From Micromonospora sp. R77 (GTDB taxonomy: Bacteria; Actinomycetota; Actinomycetes; Mycobacteriales; Micromonosporaceae): 64,000 bases of DNA. The DNA lies in the NCBI RefSeq assembly GCF_022747945.1, contig NZ_JALDST010000001.1, positions 2,790,001 to 2,854,000 of the forward strand, read 5' to 3'. Numbering within the stretch: position 1 is the stretch's first letter; every line of letters begins with the position of its first letter. Below are positions 8,744-17,833 of the stretch, piece by piece. Under the pieces are notes generated by a model. That model was given only the letters and a program-made list of their open reading frames with translations. It was not told the DNA's origin and did no database searches. A program made the position numbers and the translations under genes.

Positions 8744-9163
8744 TCAGTTGTTGGGGGCGGCTTCGCTGATGTCGGCCAGCGTGGAGTTCGGGTCGAGCTG
8801 CACGGCGAGGTCACCCAGGGAGACGATGCCGACGAGCTTGCGGTCGGTGTCGCAGACCAGCACCCGGCGGATGTTCCGCTCCCGCATCAGCGCCGCCGCC
8901 TCGCCGGCCGTGGAGTGCTGCTCGATCATGACCACCTCACGGGTGATGATCGAGCCGATCGTGGTGTTCGCCGGGTCGGCGCGCTCGGCAACCGCCCGCA
9001 CCACGATGTCCCGGTCGGTGAGCAGGCCGGCCAGGGTGGCACCGTCGGTGACCACCACGTCGCCGATGTCCGACTCCTTCATCACCCTGGCGGCTTCGTC
9101 CAGGGTGGTCTCCGCCGACAGGTAGACCACCTGCTTCGTCATCACGTCACTGACCCGGTACAT
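8744..9163 (-). CDS. tandem CBS-domain protein
   Basis: A 139-residue protein made of two CBS motifs. The first has VSDVMTKQVVYLSAETTLDEAARVM to GLLTDRDIV. The second has IGSIITREVVMI to LVGIVSLGDLAVQ. CBS pairs bind adenosyl ligands and regulate partners; stand-alone forms are common in actinobacteria, often with stress or hypoxia genes. The ATG at 9163 has a strong GGAGG seven bases upstream. The partner cannot be told from the neighbours. Confidence 0.9.
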   Translation of the reverse strand: MYRVSDVMTKQVVYLSAETTLDEAARVMKESDIGDVVVTDGATLAGLLTDRDIVVRAVAERADPANTTIGSIITREVVMIEQHSTAGEAAALMRERNIRRVLVCDTDRKLVGIVSLGDLAVQLDPNSTLADISEAAPNN

Positions 9164-9219
9164 GAGAGCCTCCGAACAAACCTTGGTCGATCCCGCTGCG
9201 GTACCCCGTGGCGCGTCCG

Positions 9220-10989
9220 CTACACCCGGTCGCGGCGCGCCGCGACCACCTCTTCGGTCAGCCGCTCGACCAGACCGTCGAGCGGCAGCTCCACCCGCTC
9301 GCCGCGGGCGCGGTCGCGCAGCTCGACGTACCCGTCGGCGAGACGGCGGCCGACCACGACGGCGCGCGGGATGCCGATCAGCTCCGCGTCGGTGAACTTC
9401 ACCCCGGCCGAGACGTGCGTGCGGTCGTCGACCAGCACCCGCAGGCCAGCGGCGGCCAGGCGTCCGCCGAGGTCGAGCGCCGCGTCGAGCTGCGGCCCCT
9501 TCCCCGCCGCCACCAGGTGTACGTCGCACGGCGCCACCTCGGCCGGCCAGACCAGTCCCCGGTCGTCGTGGTGCTGTTCGGCGATCGCCGCGACCGCCCG
9601 GGACACCCCGATGCCATAGCAACCCATGGTCGGCCGGACCGGCTTCCCCTCGGGACCGAGCACGTCCACCGCGAACGCGTCGGTGAACCGCCGGCCGAGC
9701 TGGAAGATGTGTCCGATCTCGATGCCCCGTCGGATGACCAGCTCACCGGCCTGGCACACCGGGCAGGGGTCACCCGCGCGCACCTCGGCGGCCTCGATCG
9801 TGCCCGCCGGGGTGAAGTCCCGACCGCAGACCACGTGGACGGCGTGCCGGCCCGGCTCGTTGGCGCCGGTCAGCCAGGCGGTCCCGGGCACCACCCGGGG
9901 GTCGACCAGACAGCGGACGCCGAGCTTCGCCAGCAGCTGCGGCCCGAGGTAGCCGCGGACCAGGTCCGGGTGGGCCGCCCAGTCGTCGAAGACCTCGACC
10001 GTGGCCGGGTGCAGGGCCGCCCCGACCCGCTTCAGGTCCACCTCCCGGTCGCCGGGCACCCCGACGACCAGCAGTTCGGCCTCCTCGGCGCCGGGCCGGC
10101 GTACGGTCAGCACCACGTTCTTGAGCGTGTCGGCGGCGGTCCAGTCCCGGCGACCGCCGAGGCCGCGCGCGTTCGCCAGCTCGACCAGCGAGGCGATGGT
10201 CGGGGTGTCCGGCGTGTCGTGCACGGTCAGCGCCGGGTGCGCGTCCGGGTCCCCGGCCGCCGGGGCGCGGGTCAGCACCGCCTCCGTGTTGGCCGCGTAG
10301 TCGCAGGCGGTGCAGCCGACGAAGGTGTCCTCGCCGACGGGAGTGGCGGCCAGGAACTCCTCCGACGCCGAGCCGCCCATCGCCCCGGACATCGCGTGCA
10401 CCACCGTGAAGTCCAGCCCCAGCCGCTCGAACACCCGGACGTACGCGTCGCGGTGCCGCTGGTACGCGGCCCGCAGGCCGGCGTCGTCCAGGTCGAACGA
10501 GTAGGCGTCCTTCATCAGGAACTCGCGCCCGCGCAGCAGACCGCCCCGGGGCCGGGCCTCGTCCCGGAACTTCGTCTGGATCTGGAAGAGCGTCACCGGG
10601 AAGTCCCGGTACGACGAGAAGACGTCCTTGACCAGCAGTGTGGCCAGTTCCTCGTGGGTCGGTGCGAGCAGGTGCTCGGCTCCCCGGCGGTCGGCCAGGG
10701 TGAAGATGTCGTCGCCGTACTCCGTCCACCGACCGCTGGTCCGGTAGGGCTCGGCCGGCAGCAGCGCCGGGAAGTGCACCTCCTGGTCACCGATCGCGGT
10801 CAGCTCCGACCGGACGATCTCACTCACCCGGTCCAGCACCAGCTTGCCCAGCGGCAGCCAGGTGTAGCCGCCCGGCGCGGCGCGGCGGACGTAGCCGGCG
10901 CGCAGCAGGAGCCGATGGCTCGGCACCTCCGCGTCCGCCGGGTCCTCACGCAGGGTCCGGAGCAGCAGGGTGGACATGCGCAGCAGCAT
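9220..10989 (-). CDS. proS: prolyl-tRNA synthetase, bacterial type
   Basis: A 589-residue class II synthetase that charges tRNA-Pro. It starts [17 protein letters not shown], has motif 2 ([25 protein letters not shown]), a YbaK-like editing insertion in the middle, and motif 3 ([21 protein letters not shown]), followed by the anticodon-binding domain. Length fits the bacterial form. ATG codons lie at 10992 and 10989; the second is chosen because family members begin MLLRMS. Confidence 0.96.
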   Translation of the reverse strand: MLLRMSTLLLRTLREDPADAEVPSHRLLLRAGYVRRAAPGGYTWLPLGKLVLDRVSEIVRSELTAIGDQEVHFPALLPAEPYRTSGRWTEYGDDIFTLADRRGAEHLLAPTHEELATLLVKDVFSSYRDFPVTLFQIQTKFRDEARPRGGLLRGREFLMKDAYSFDLDDAGLRAAYQRHRDAYVRVFERLGLDFTVVHAMSGAMGGSASEEFLAATPVGEDTFVGCTACDYAANTEAVLTRAPAAGDPDAHPALTVHDTPDTPTIASLVELANARGLGGRRDWTAADTLKNVVLTVRRPGAEEAELLVVGVPGDREVDLKRVGAALHPATVEVFDDWAAHPDLVRGYLGPQLLAKLGVRCLVDPRVVPGTAWLTGANEPGRHAVHVVCGRDFTPAGTIEAAEVRAGDPCPVCQAGELVIRRGIEIGHIFQLGRRFTDAFAVDVLGPEGKPVRPTMGCYGIGVSRAVAAIAEQHHDDRGLVWPAEVAPCDVHLVAAGKGPQLDAALDLGGRLAAAGLRVLVDDRTHVSAGVKFTDAELIGIPRAVVVGRRLADGYVELRDRARGERVELPLDGLVERLTEEVVAARRDRV

Positions 10990-11283
10990 CACCGCAGCCT
11001 ACGAAGGACCGGGGCGACCGGCGAGCGGATTCCGCCCGCAGGTCCGGCCGTCCTGCCTCCCCGCGCGGTGGCGCCGCACCGAGCCGATCGGTGGAGGGCA
11101 GGTGGATCGTGGGGTGGGGCGGGTGGCCGGTGCGGCCGGAATTGATGTCGAGCGGTCGGTTTCCGGCCACGGCTCTTATCAATAGCGGTCAGCGCCCCTA
11201 CGGTGACTCCGGTACTCCCGCGGGTGGACGGTGCCGGGGTCCGCCCGGTGGCGCGCTCCGGGCGTTTACAGGGGGTTCTCTCG
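10990..11283. other. intergenic gap between proS and the secreted-protein gene
   Basis: About 290 bases between divergent genes, so promoters for both should lie here. No ORF looks real and no clear operator was seen. GGGTTCTCTCG just before 11284 is a weak ribosome site. Confidence 0.5.
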
Positions 11284-14200
11284 ATGCACGTACGGAGCCG
11301 CGCGATAGCCGGCCTGGTTGCCGGGGCGGTCGTGTTGACCGCCGTGCCGGCGGCGGCGAGCACGATGGCGGGGAGTCTCGGCGACGCCGCCGCCGCGGGC
11401 ACCGCCGCCCGCGCCGTGGTGAAGACCGTCGGCAGCGACGCGGTGGACACCGTCGCCCGCACGGTCGCGCTCGCCGCCCAACCGGTGCCGGGGCAGACCC
11501 GGCTGGTGCCGAGCACGCCACGCACCGACACGCCGCGGATCAACGACGGCGAGATCAAGGACATCGAGGTGATCGGTAACCGGGTCTTCATCGCCGGCAC
11601 CTTCACCTCGATCGCCAACGTCGGTGGGACGGCGATCACGCAGCGGTCACTCGCTTCGTACAACATGGACACCGGCAAGGTGGACACCGGCTTCCGGCCG
11701 ACGTTCGACGGCTCCGTCGAGGCCGTCGAGGCCTCCCCGGACGGCACGGCGCTCTATGTCACCGGGTCGTTCAACACCGTCGGTGGCGTCACCAAGCGCA
11801 AGATCGCCAAGCTCAACCCGACCACCGGCGCCCCGGTCGCGGCCTTCACCGCCACCGCGGACGGCCGGGGGACGGCCCTCGCGGTGAGCAGCACCGCCGT
11901 GTACGTGGGCGGCCAGTTCAACAAGGTGAACGGGGTGAGCCGGCCCAGCCTCGCCGCGGTCAACCCGACCACCGGGGCGGTGGACACCGGGTTCAACCTG
12001 CCGCTGTCCGGCGGCATCGGCATCGGCGGCCTGCTCACCGTGCAGCAGCTCAAGCTGACGCACGACGGCAAGCGGCTGCTGGTGGTGCACACCGGTCGGC
12101 AGATCGCCGGCCAGGACCGGTACGGCGTCGGCCTGGTCGACACCGCCACCAAGGCGCTGCTGCCCTGGCGGACCCGCCTGTGGGAGGACAACCTCTCCTT
12201 CGTCGGCGGCATCCAGCGGGTCTTCGCCGGTGACATCGCCCCGAACGACTCCTACTTCGTGGTGACCAGCGGCTCCGGTGGCGACCGCCCGCCGATCAAC
12301 GACACCGCGATCGCGTTCTCGATGACCGGAAACGACAACGTGGAGCCGCTCTGGGTGTCCCGGCACTTCGACAGCATCTACTCGGTCGCCATCACCGAGA
12401 AGGCGGTGTACGTCGGCGGTCACTTCAGCTGGCAGGAATCGCCCACCTCCAACGTGCCGTGGCCCGGCCTGGACAACGTCGGCTACGGCACCGGCCAGGG
12501 CCTGAGCGGCTACGGCCTCGGTGACCAGGTGGTCCGCCGCGACCACCTCGGCGCGCTCGACCCGACCACCGGCACCGCGCTGGAATGGAACCCCGGTTCC
12601 AACTCGTACGAGGGCGACAAGGCCATGCTGGCCACGCCCCGCGGTCTCTTCGTCGGCGGCGACGGCAACATCAAGGGCGGCAAGACGGTCGGCCGGGTCG
12701 GCTTCTTCGACCTGTCGAAGGAGCCGGCGGCCTCGGCAGTCGACACCACCGTCGTCACGCCCATCGAGGGCGCGGTCAAGCAGGCCAACGAGGCGTTCGT
12801 GCTGGACGGCAAGGCGATCGCGCCGGCCGGCGTCAGCCGGGTCCAGGTCGAGATCCAGAACCGCGGCTCCAAGCAGTACCTCCAGGACGACCTGAAGACC
12901 TGGGGCGCCGCGAACAGCATCAACGCGACGCTCGCCGCGCCGAACGCCACCTCCACCGGTTGGTCCCTGTCGGTGTCGCTGCCCGTCGCCGAATACCAGG
13001 TCCAGGCCAAGGCGTTCGCCCGCGACGGGACGAGCGACCCCACGAAGACGGTCAAGAAGATCGAGACGTTCCGCTTCGACGACCTGCCGCCCACCACGGC
13101 GGTCGCCGCGCCGGCCGCCGGCCTGCTCACCACCAAGGCGTTCACCGTCACCGGCACCGCGACCGACGACAAGGGCGTCAGCGCGATGACCTACTGGCTG
13201 CGTACGGCGGACAACCGGTACCTCCAGGACGACGGGACGCTCGCCCCGGTCTACAACACCTTCCGTGGCGAGCCGGACGTGATCGGTGCGCTGTCGACCA
13301 CCTGGCAGCTGGAGGTGAACCTGCCGGTCGAGGGCGACTGGAAGCTGATGGCCACCGCCGTCGACACCGCCGGCCAGGCGGACCTGCGCGGTGCCACCCG
13401 GGAGTGGACCGTCTCGTCCACGGGTGTCGCCCCGACTGTGGCGATCAGTGCCCCGGTGTCGATGACCCCGCCCACCGCCGCCCAGCCGGTCACGGTGGCG
13501 CCCGGTGAGCGGATCACCTTCTCCGGGACCGCCACCGACGACGACACCGTGAAGTCCGTCGAAGTCTACCTCCGCAACACCACCACCAAGGAGTCGCTGG
13601 CCGCCGACGGCAGTTGGGGCGTCGACGCGGTCGCCGCCTACCACCGGGTGTCCCCGACGAACCTCAGCGCTCCGTCGTACACCTGGTCCTTCACCACGGA
13701 GCCGCTCACGGCCGGCGTGTACGACTTCCGGGTGCGGGCCACCGACAACCTGGGCCTGACCACGCCGACGGCCAACCTCGGCAAGCTCACCGTCACCGCC
13801 CAGGTGCCGAACGACGCATTCCCGAACGGGACGCTGAACTTCACCGGCACCGACCAGAACATCGAGCAGTTGCACCTCGACCTGGCCGGCAAGGCGACCG
13901 ACGACAAGGGCGTGCAGGCCGTCCGGGTGGCCCTGCGCGACCTGGACACCGGCCGGTACGTGCAGCCGAACGGCACCATGGCGGCGGCCTTCGCCACGGT
14001 GAACGCCACGCTCGCCTCGCCGGGCGCGACGAGCACCACGTTCACCCTGCCGATCGACCTGCCGACCAAGGGTGAGTACAGCGTCGAGGCGTGGGCCGTG
14101 GACACGGCGGGTCAGCTCGACGGCTCGACCTCCGGTGCCACCGCCAAGTACCTGGTCTACCCGGGTGACCTCGACCCCCGACTGGAGCCGAGCCTCACCC

Positions 14201-14511
14201 CGACCGACGGTCAGGTCTACACCGAGGGCCGGATCATCGCCAGCGGGCGGGGCGTGGACGACGTCGGGATGCTCCGGGTGGAGATCCAGATCGTCAACTC
14301 CGCGGGCAAGGGGATGAACTCCACCGGCGTGTTCGGCAACAGCACCCCGTGGATCACGACCTTCCTCACCAGCCCGGGCTCGCCGGGGTCGAACTTCGCG
14401 TACACCTCGCCGGTGATCCCGGCGGGCGCCTACACGGTGTCGATCCGCGCGGTCGACAACTACGGGCAGGTGCAGCAGACGCCGAAGGTCGTCACGGTGA
14501 CCGTCAGCTAG
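11284..14511 (+). CDS. large secreted beta-propeller / Ig-like protein
   Basis: A 1075-residue protein with a Sec signal peptide (basic MHVRSRA, hydrophobic core, cleavage near VPAAAS). Residues of about 90-500 form a beta-propeller-like domain with repeated NPTTG turns and YVGGQFN / FVGGDGN blades, as in delta-60 or PQQ-like propellers. The second half has four to five Ig-like units, several containing a TDDKGV or TDDDTV motif plus AVDTAG/ATDN. No LPXTG or TM anchor is visible, so it is probably released or wall-bound. Likely an adhesive or binding protein; no catalytic motif recognised. ATG 11284 immediately precedes the signal peptide. Confidence 0.85.
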   Translation: MHVRSRAIAGLVAGAVVLTAVPAAASTMAGSLGDAAAAGTAARAVVKTVGSDAVDTVARTVALAAQPVPGQTRLVPSTPRTDTPRINDGEIKDIEVIGNRVFIAGTFTSIANVGGTAITQRSLASYNMDTGKVDTGFRPTFDGSVEAVEASPDGTALYVTGSFNTVGGVTKRKIAKLNPTTGAPVAAFTATADGRGTALAVSSTAVYVGGQFNKVNGVSRPSLAAVNPTTGAVDTGFNLPLSGGIGIGGLLTVQQLKLTHDGKRLLVVHTGRQIAGQDRYGVGLVDTATKALLPWRTRLWEDNLSFVGGIQRVFAGDIAPNDSYFVVTSGSGGDRPPINDTAIAFSMTGNDNVEPLWVSRHFDSIYSVAITEKAVYVGGHFSWQESPTSNVPWPGLDNVGYGTGQGLSGYGLGDQVVRRDHLGALDPTTGTALEWNPGSNSYEGDKAMLATPRGLFVGGDGNIKGGKTVGRVGFFDLSKEPAASAVDTTVVTPIEGAVKQANEAFVLDGKAIAPAGVSRVQVEIQNRGSKQYLQDDLKTWGAANSINATLAAPNATSTGWSLSVSLPVAEYQVQAKAFARDGTSDPTKTVKKIETFRFDDLPPTTAVAAPAAGLLTTKAFTVTGTATDDKGVSAMTYWLRTADNRYLQDDGTLAPVYNTFRGEPDVIGALSTTWQLEVNLPVEGDWKLMATAVDTAGQADLRGATREWTVSSTGVAPTVAISAPVSMTPPTAAQPVTVAPGERITFSGTATDDDTVKSVEVYLRNTTTKESLAADGSWGVDAVAAYHRVSPTNLSAPSYTWSFTTEPLTAGVYDFRVRATDNLGLTTPTANLGKLTVTAQVPNDAFPNGTLNFTGTDQNIEQLHLDLAGKATDDKGVQAVRVALRDLDTGRYVQPNGTMAAAFATVNATLASPGATSTTFTLPIDLPTKGEYSVEAWAVDTAGQLDGSTSGATAKYLVYPGDLDPRLEPSLTPTDGQVYTEGRIIASGRGVDDVGMLRVEIQIVNSAGKGMNSTGVFGNSTPWITTFLTSPGSPGSNFAYTSPVIPAGAYTVSIRAVDNYGQVQQTPKVVTVTVS

Positions 14512-14531
14512 TCCCGATCAACGGCACGACG

Positions 14532-14560
14532 ATGGCCCCGGCGCTCAGCGCCGGGGCCAT
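14532..14560. terminator. bidirectional terminator hairpin
   Basis: A perfect 14-bp stem (ATGGCCCCGGCGCT and its complement) with a one-base centre, between convergent genes. It touches the stop codon of the leftward gene. No T-run, as usual in this GC range. Confidence 0.75.
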
Positions 14561-14934
14561 CAACGCATCATCCGCAGCGGCGCGGCGACCAGCACCAGGG
14601 TGGCGACGACGGCCAACAGCACCCGCGGCGTACGCAGGCCACGCCACCACGGCACCAGCCAGAGCAGCAACCACACCGCGCCGAAGAGCACGGCGTGCTC
14701 GCCCAGCATGGCGAGGGTCTTCTCCTCGCACCGGTTGTCACTGACGACCGACTCGCAGAACGTCGGTGACTGGGAGAAACCACCGCCGAGCAGGATGAGC
14801 ACCCCGACGGCGCCGGCCGTCACGGGCGCCGCCACGAGCGTGACCAGCGGGGTCAGCAGCCACCCGGCGAGATCACGGCGTCGATCCGGCCAACGGGCGC
14901 GAAGCATGTCAGGGCGGTGAGCTTCCGGCACCAC
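14560..14934 (-). CDS. small membrane protein with two Cys in an external loop
   Basis: A 124-residue protein with three to four hydrophobic helices (LAGWLLTPLVTLVAAPVTAGAVGVL, HAVLFGAVWLLLWLVP, RVLLAVVATLVLVAAPL). The loop SPTFCESVVSDNRCEEKTL has two cysteines. GTG at 14934 was taken; an ATG nine codons in is an alternative. No family recognised. Confidence 0.7.
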   Translation of the reverse strand: MVPEAHRPDMLRARWPDRRRDLAGWLLTPLVTLVAAPVTAGAVGVLILLGGGFSQSPTFCESVVSDNRCEEKTLAMLGEHAVLFGAVWLLLWLVPWWRGLRTPRVLLAVVATLVLVAAPLRMMR

Positions 14935-15003
14935 GAGAACGTTACCGATCCGGCCGGCCCCTGACTGTCCCGTCGCGGCCGTGCCTGAATGATGGCTGCC
15001 GTA

Positions 15004-15483
15004 CTAGTCAAACTTGCAGCTCCCGCCAACCACGCCACCAGTCGTTCCGTATCCACCAGTCACGGCCGATCCGACAAATGTTCCGTCATCGAGCCACCAG
15101 TTTATGTTCATGACAACAGCAGCGATGTTGGCCTGGAAGCTGCCGGACCTTCCCTTGATCTCGCGGTAAGGGAAATTCAGCCAAGCCGTGCCCCATCCCT
15201 GACCAACTCCGAGAATCAATCCGCCGCCCATGCCGGAGACCGATCCCACTGAGGAGCCCGCCTCCTTGAGATCAGCGGTGACCGCCGTGAAGTAAACGCC
15301 GGCTATGGTCAGCATGCAGTCGTAACTGTGAGTCTCGTGTGCGTCAGGAAAGCCGGGCGGCATCACCATCTCAGCATCTGGATTAGCCTGGGCGATGCGA
15401 CTGATCTGCTGATTGATGTTCCGAAAGACTTCTTGCGCCTCGTCGGCGTGCTTCTGTACGCGAGTGTCCGCCCGAGTTGCCAT
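15004..15483 (-). CDS. VapA-like (R. equi virulence-associated protein family) protein
   Basis: A 159-residue protein. Its C-terminal 100 residues follow the VapA/VapD beta-barrel pattern: GGGLILGVGQGWGTAWLN, SFQANIAAVVMNINWWLDD, GTFVGSAVTGGYG, then a Gly-rich end GGVVGGSCKF. Recalled Rhodococcus equi VapA has GGLTLPGAGAFWGTLFTN, SFQYNAVGTYLNINFF and GGFLGHVQAG in the same order. Unlike VapA there is no signal peptide; a 48-residue helical segment (HADEAQEVFRNINQQISRIA) precedes the barrel. Local base composition is less GC-rich than its neighbours, suggesting acquisition. Role unknown; VapA itself perturbs endolysosomal membranes. Confidence 0.65.
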   Translation of the reverse strand: MATRADTRVQKHADEAQEVFRNINQQISRIAQANPDAEMVMPPGFPDAHETHSYDCMLTIAGVYFTAVTADLKEAGSSVGSVSGMGGGLILGVGQGWGTAWLNFPYREIKGRSGSFQANIAAVVMNINWWLDDGTFVGSAVTGGYGTTGGVVGGSCKFD

Positions 15484-15717
15484 CTTCTACCACACCTTCC
15501 CGATAAGAGGATCGGAAGAAATAATCCGGAACACACCAGTGTCGCTGGCGGATCCGGTGCTCCCCCGGAGATCCTGGATGTGGTCAGGTTACAGCGGTGA
15601 AATCTCACTCACCTGCGGTAAGCGAGAATTGCCGTAGCAGATAGTCAGGTTTATCAGACGGCGAGAAAATGGCGTTGCGATCTTCTTTCTCCGTGGAGGA
15701 CTGCAGCACCGCCTCCG
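15484..15717. other. AT-richer gap upstream of the VapA-like gene
   Basis: A 234-base stretch upstream of the VapA-like gene and downstream of the DUF397 gene. It is less GC-rich than the surroundings and probably holds the VapA-like promoter. No convincing ORF. Confidence 0.4.
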
Positions 15718-15900
15718 TCAATGGTGCTTGGCGTACTGGATGAAGGTGCGCCAGGTGTCGGAGGTGAAGGTGAGGGCCGGGCCGGTCGGGTCCTTGCTGT
15801 CGCGTACGCCGACCACACCGGGCAGGTTGTCGGCCACCTCGACGCACTCGCCCTGACCGCTCCGGCTGGACTTCCTCCAGATAGCGTCGATCAGCTCCAT
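15718..15900 (-). CDS. DUF397 protein
   Basis: A 60-residue protein with the DUF397 signature: WRKSSRSGQGECVEVADNLPGVVGVRDSKDP, then LTFTSDTWRTFI. DUF397 proteins are nearly always encoded beside an XRE-DUF5753 regulator, as here, where the genes overlap by 10 bases. The pairs have been linked to development and antibiotic control in Streptomyces (for example WhiJ) and proposed to act like antitoxin/partner pairs. Confidence 0.92.
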   Translation of the reverse strand: MELIDAIWRKSSRSGQGECVEVADNLPGVVGVRDSKDPTGPALTFTSDTWRTFIQYAKHH

Positions 15901-16694
15901 GACGTCATCACTTCCTTCATCAGCTCGATCGACTGCCTGCGGGACAGGGCCTCGTTACGAACGCTCTCCCATCTCGACAGGAGAATAGCCAGATCCTCGT
16001 CCCTGTCGACGACCACGCCGCCGAGCTGGGTCTCCAGGTGGCCGACCCATCCGCCGTTGGCGTCCCTGCCCAGGACGAAGGGGCCGATGAGTCCTACGTG
16101 CACGCTGACCTCGACGGGGATGACGTGCACGCTGACGTGTGGCCGCTCGGCGCACTCGATCAGGTGGGCCGTCTGCTCGGCCATGATCGCCTTGAAGCTT
16201 TCGTCGGCGCGCCGGAGGACGGCTTCTTCGATCACCGCAACGAACTGCGGTGGCTTTGGTTTCGAGAGGATCGACTGCCGATCCAACCTGACACTCAGCC
16301 GCTGCTCCACCTCGTCCTCGCTCAGGGTGTCAGCCGATCTGATGACCGCGCGGGCGTAGTTCTCCGTTTGTAGGAGCCCCGGAATCAGAGTGGGTTGATA
16401 ACAGCGCAACTGTTGCGCCTGCTGCTCGGCGTCCAGCCAGGGGCGTAGCCAGCTCGGTTGGCCGTCGCGTTCGGCGAGCTTGAGCAGGGACGTCAGCAGG
16501 CCGCCCGTGCCCAGCACCTCGTCGGCGCGCTGGAGGAAGAACCGGTCGAGCGGCCGTTGGCCGAGCTCGACCGCCGACACCTGGGAGCCGGAGAAGTGGA
16601 CCAGCCGGCCGAACTCCTCCTGGCTCAGGTCGGCGGTCAGCCGCAGCCTGCGTAGCTGGGCCCGGATCAACTCGGCGGTCGGCTCACCTTCCAC
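15891..16694 (-). CDS. XRE-family regulator with DUF5753 domain
   Basis: A 267-residue protein. The N-terminal helix-turn-helix is LRLTADLSQEEFGRLVHFSGSQVSAVELGQ. The DUF5753 part has YQPTLIPGLLQTENYARAVI, VAVIEEAVLRR, and VSVHVIPVEVSVHVGLIGPF. It is the usual upstream partner of the overlapping DUF397 gene. Binds DNA; ligand unknown. Confidence 0.93.
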   Translation of the reverse strand: MEGEPTAELIRAQLRRLRLTADLSQEEFGRLVHFSGSQVSAVELGQRPLDRFFLQRADEVLGTGGLLTSLLKLAERDGQPSWLRPWLDAEQQAQQLRCYQPTLIPGLLQTENYARAVIRSADTLSEDEVEQRLSVRLDRQSILSKPKPPQFVAVIEEAVLRRADESFKAIMAEQTAHLIECAERPHVSVHVIPVEVSVHVGLIGPFVLGRDANGGWVGHLETQLGGVVVDRDEDLAILLSRWESVRNEALSRRQSIELMKEVMTSWS

Positions 16695-16907
16695 ACGTCC
16701 TCCACGACTCTCCCGGCGTCTCCACAGCCTCGCCGCTCGGCCCTGCCCCCCGACCTGACCTCGCCCCGGCCGTCGTCGGCGGCTTCCCAGGGTAGTGGTG
16801 TCCTCAGCAGACTGTCACCCAGTGGGTCACCCTCCGTCAGATCCGCTGCGGGGCCGCCCGTGTCCCCCCGTGCAGGGGCGGCCCCACCCGTCGAAAGGAG
16901 CTCGTCG

Positions 16908-17240
16908 GTGATCCTCGGACCGCTCCCGGTACCGCGCCTCGGCCCGTACGCCGATCGGCCGCGCGCCCACCCGGCGGACCGGCCGCCGCACGTGCCGCTG
17001 CGTCCGCTCTGGATGTGCCGGGCCTGTGGGTCGCCGTGGCCGTGCGCCGCCGCGCGCCTGCTGCTCAAGATCGAGTACGACAGCAGCCCCGTCGACCTGG
17101 CCGTCTATCTCTCCGGGCTCTATCACGAGGCGACCCACGACCTGTTCCGGCTCAACCCGTACGACGGCCCGACCCCGCGCGAACTCTTCGAACGCTTCGT
17201 CTCCTGGGGCCCGTACCGGAAAGGGCCGGCCGGAACTTGA
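16908..17240 (+). CDS. conserved CxxC...C protein of unknown function
   Basis: A 110-residue protein from GTG 16908, seven bases after AAAGGAG. It contains PLWMCRACGSPWPCAAARLLL, a possible metal-binding Cys cluster, then a helical part (VDLAVYLSGLYHEATHDLF) and FERFVSWGPYRKG. Such proteins recur beside XRE-DUF397 genes in actinomycetes. No activity can be assigned. Confidence 0.75.
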   Translation: MILGPLPVPRLGPYADRPRAHPADRPPHVPLRPLWMCRACGSPWPCAAARLLLKIEYDSSPVDLAVYLSGLYHEATHDLFRLNPYDGPTPRELFERFVSWGPYRKGPAGT

Positions 17241-17271
17241 CAGCGGGGCACGGCAACCACGATGGGTGAGG

Positions 17272-17293
17272 GTGACGTCTGGAAGGGCGTCAC
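17272..17293. promoter_or_regulatory. inverted repeat upstream of sigma-factor gene
   Basis: GTGACG-N10-CGTCAC, perfect 6-bp arms, about 36 bases before the sigma-factor start. It could be an operator or part of the promoter. No regulator can be named. Confidence 0.4.
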
Positions 17294-17328
17294 GATGGTG
17301 CACCACCTCACCCCAAGGATCGGCTCGT

Positions 17329-17781
17329 GTGGACCCTCTGTTGAGTGAGTTCGACTCGTTCGTCCGCCACCGCACGCCGGCGCTGCTGCGCTCGGCCTAC
17401 CTGCTCACCGGCGACCAGCACCTGGCCGAGGACCTCGTCCAGTCCGCGCTGGCCCGGACCCACCGGTCGTGGGGCCGGCTGCACGACAGCGGCAACGCCG
17501 AGGCGTACACCCGCAGGACCATGTACCACCTGCAGGTCTCCTGGTGGCGGCGACGCCGGGTGGCCGAGTCGATGCCGGGCGACCTGCCCGAGCCACGCGG
17601 AGGCGACTCGGCCGCCGACCACGCCCAGCAGACCGCGCTCCGGCTGACCCTGCGGGCCGCCCTGGCGAAGCTGTCGGCGAAGCAGCGGGCCGTGCTGGTG
17701 CTGCGGTTCTTCGAGGACCGTTCCGAGGCGGAGGCCGCCGATCTGCTCGGCGTCACCGTCGGCACTGTCAAGAATCGTTAG
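17329..17781 (+). pseudogene. SigE-family ECF sigma factor, 5' part (interrupted by element)
   Basis: GTG 17329 opens an ECF sigma factor: region 2 (FDSFVRHRTPALLRSAYLLTGDQHLAEDLVQSAL, then YHLQVSWWRRRR) and region 4 (LAKLSAKQRAVLVLRFFEDRSEAEAADLLGVTVGTVK). The frame stops after three more codons (KNR, TAG at 17779-17781) in the middle of the region 4.2 helix-turn-helix. The missing end, VKSQTSKALARLR and on, lies at 52.87 kb. Rejoining 17329-17765 to 52871-52964 restores 176 residues, the normal length. The truncated form lacks the -35 recognition helix and is probably non-functional. Confidence 0.92.
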
Positions 17782-17785
17782 AAGC
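17764..17785. other. attL junction of the integrative element
   Basis: Chromosomal sigma-factor sequence (GTCGGCAC) passes into element sequence here, with AC at 17764-17765 as probable crossover dinucleotide. The element arm contains GTCAAG and, after AATCGT, TAGAAGC. These mirror CTTGAC and GCTTCTA on the attR side. The integrase gene starts 68 bases further in. Confidence 0.85.
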
Positions 17786-17833
17786 TATGGTCGATGTTGC
17801 CGACACGAACGTCGATCTAGGGGGACGGTTCTG

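Noticed and set aside
9208..11145. A 645-residue rightward frame opposite proS
   Set aside because: The leftward frame is an unmistakable prolyl-tRNA synthetase; the opposite frame is a shadow of GC-rich codons.
11647..13875. A 742-residue leftward frame opposite the secreted protein gene
   Set aside because: Composition is compositional shadow (Val/Gly/Arg/His) and the other strand has signal peptide and repeat domains.
17329..17781. Reading the short sigma factor as a simple stop or frameshift mutation
   Set aside because: The missing 3' end exists intact at 52.87 kb beside its overlapping partner, and a serine integrase abuts the break.
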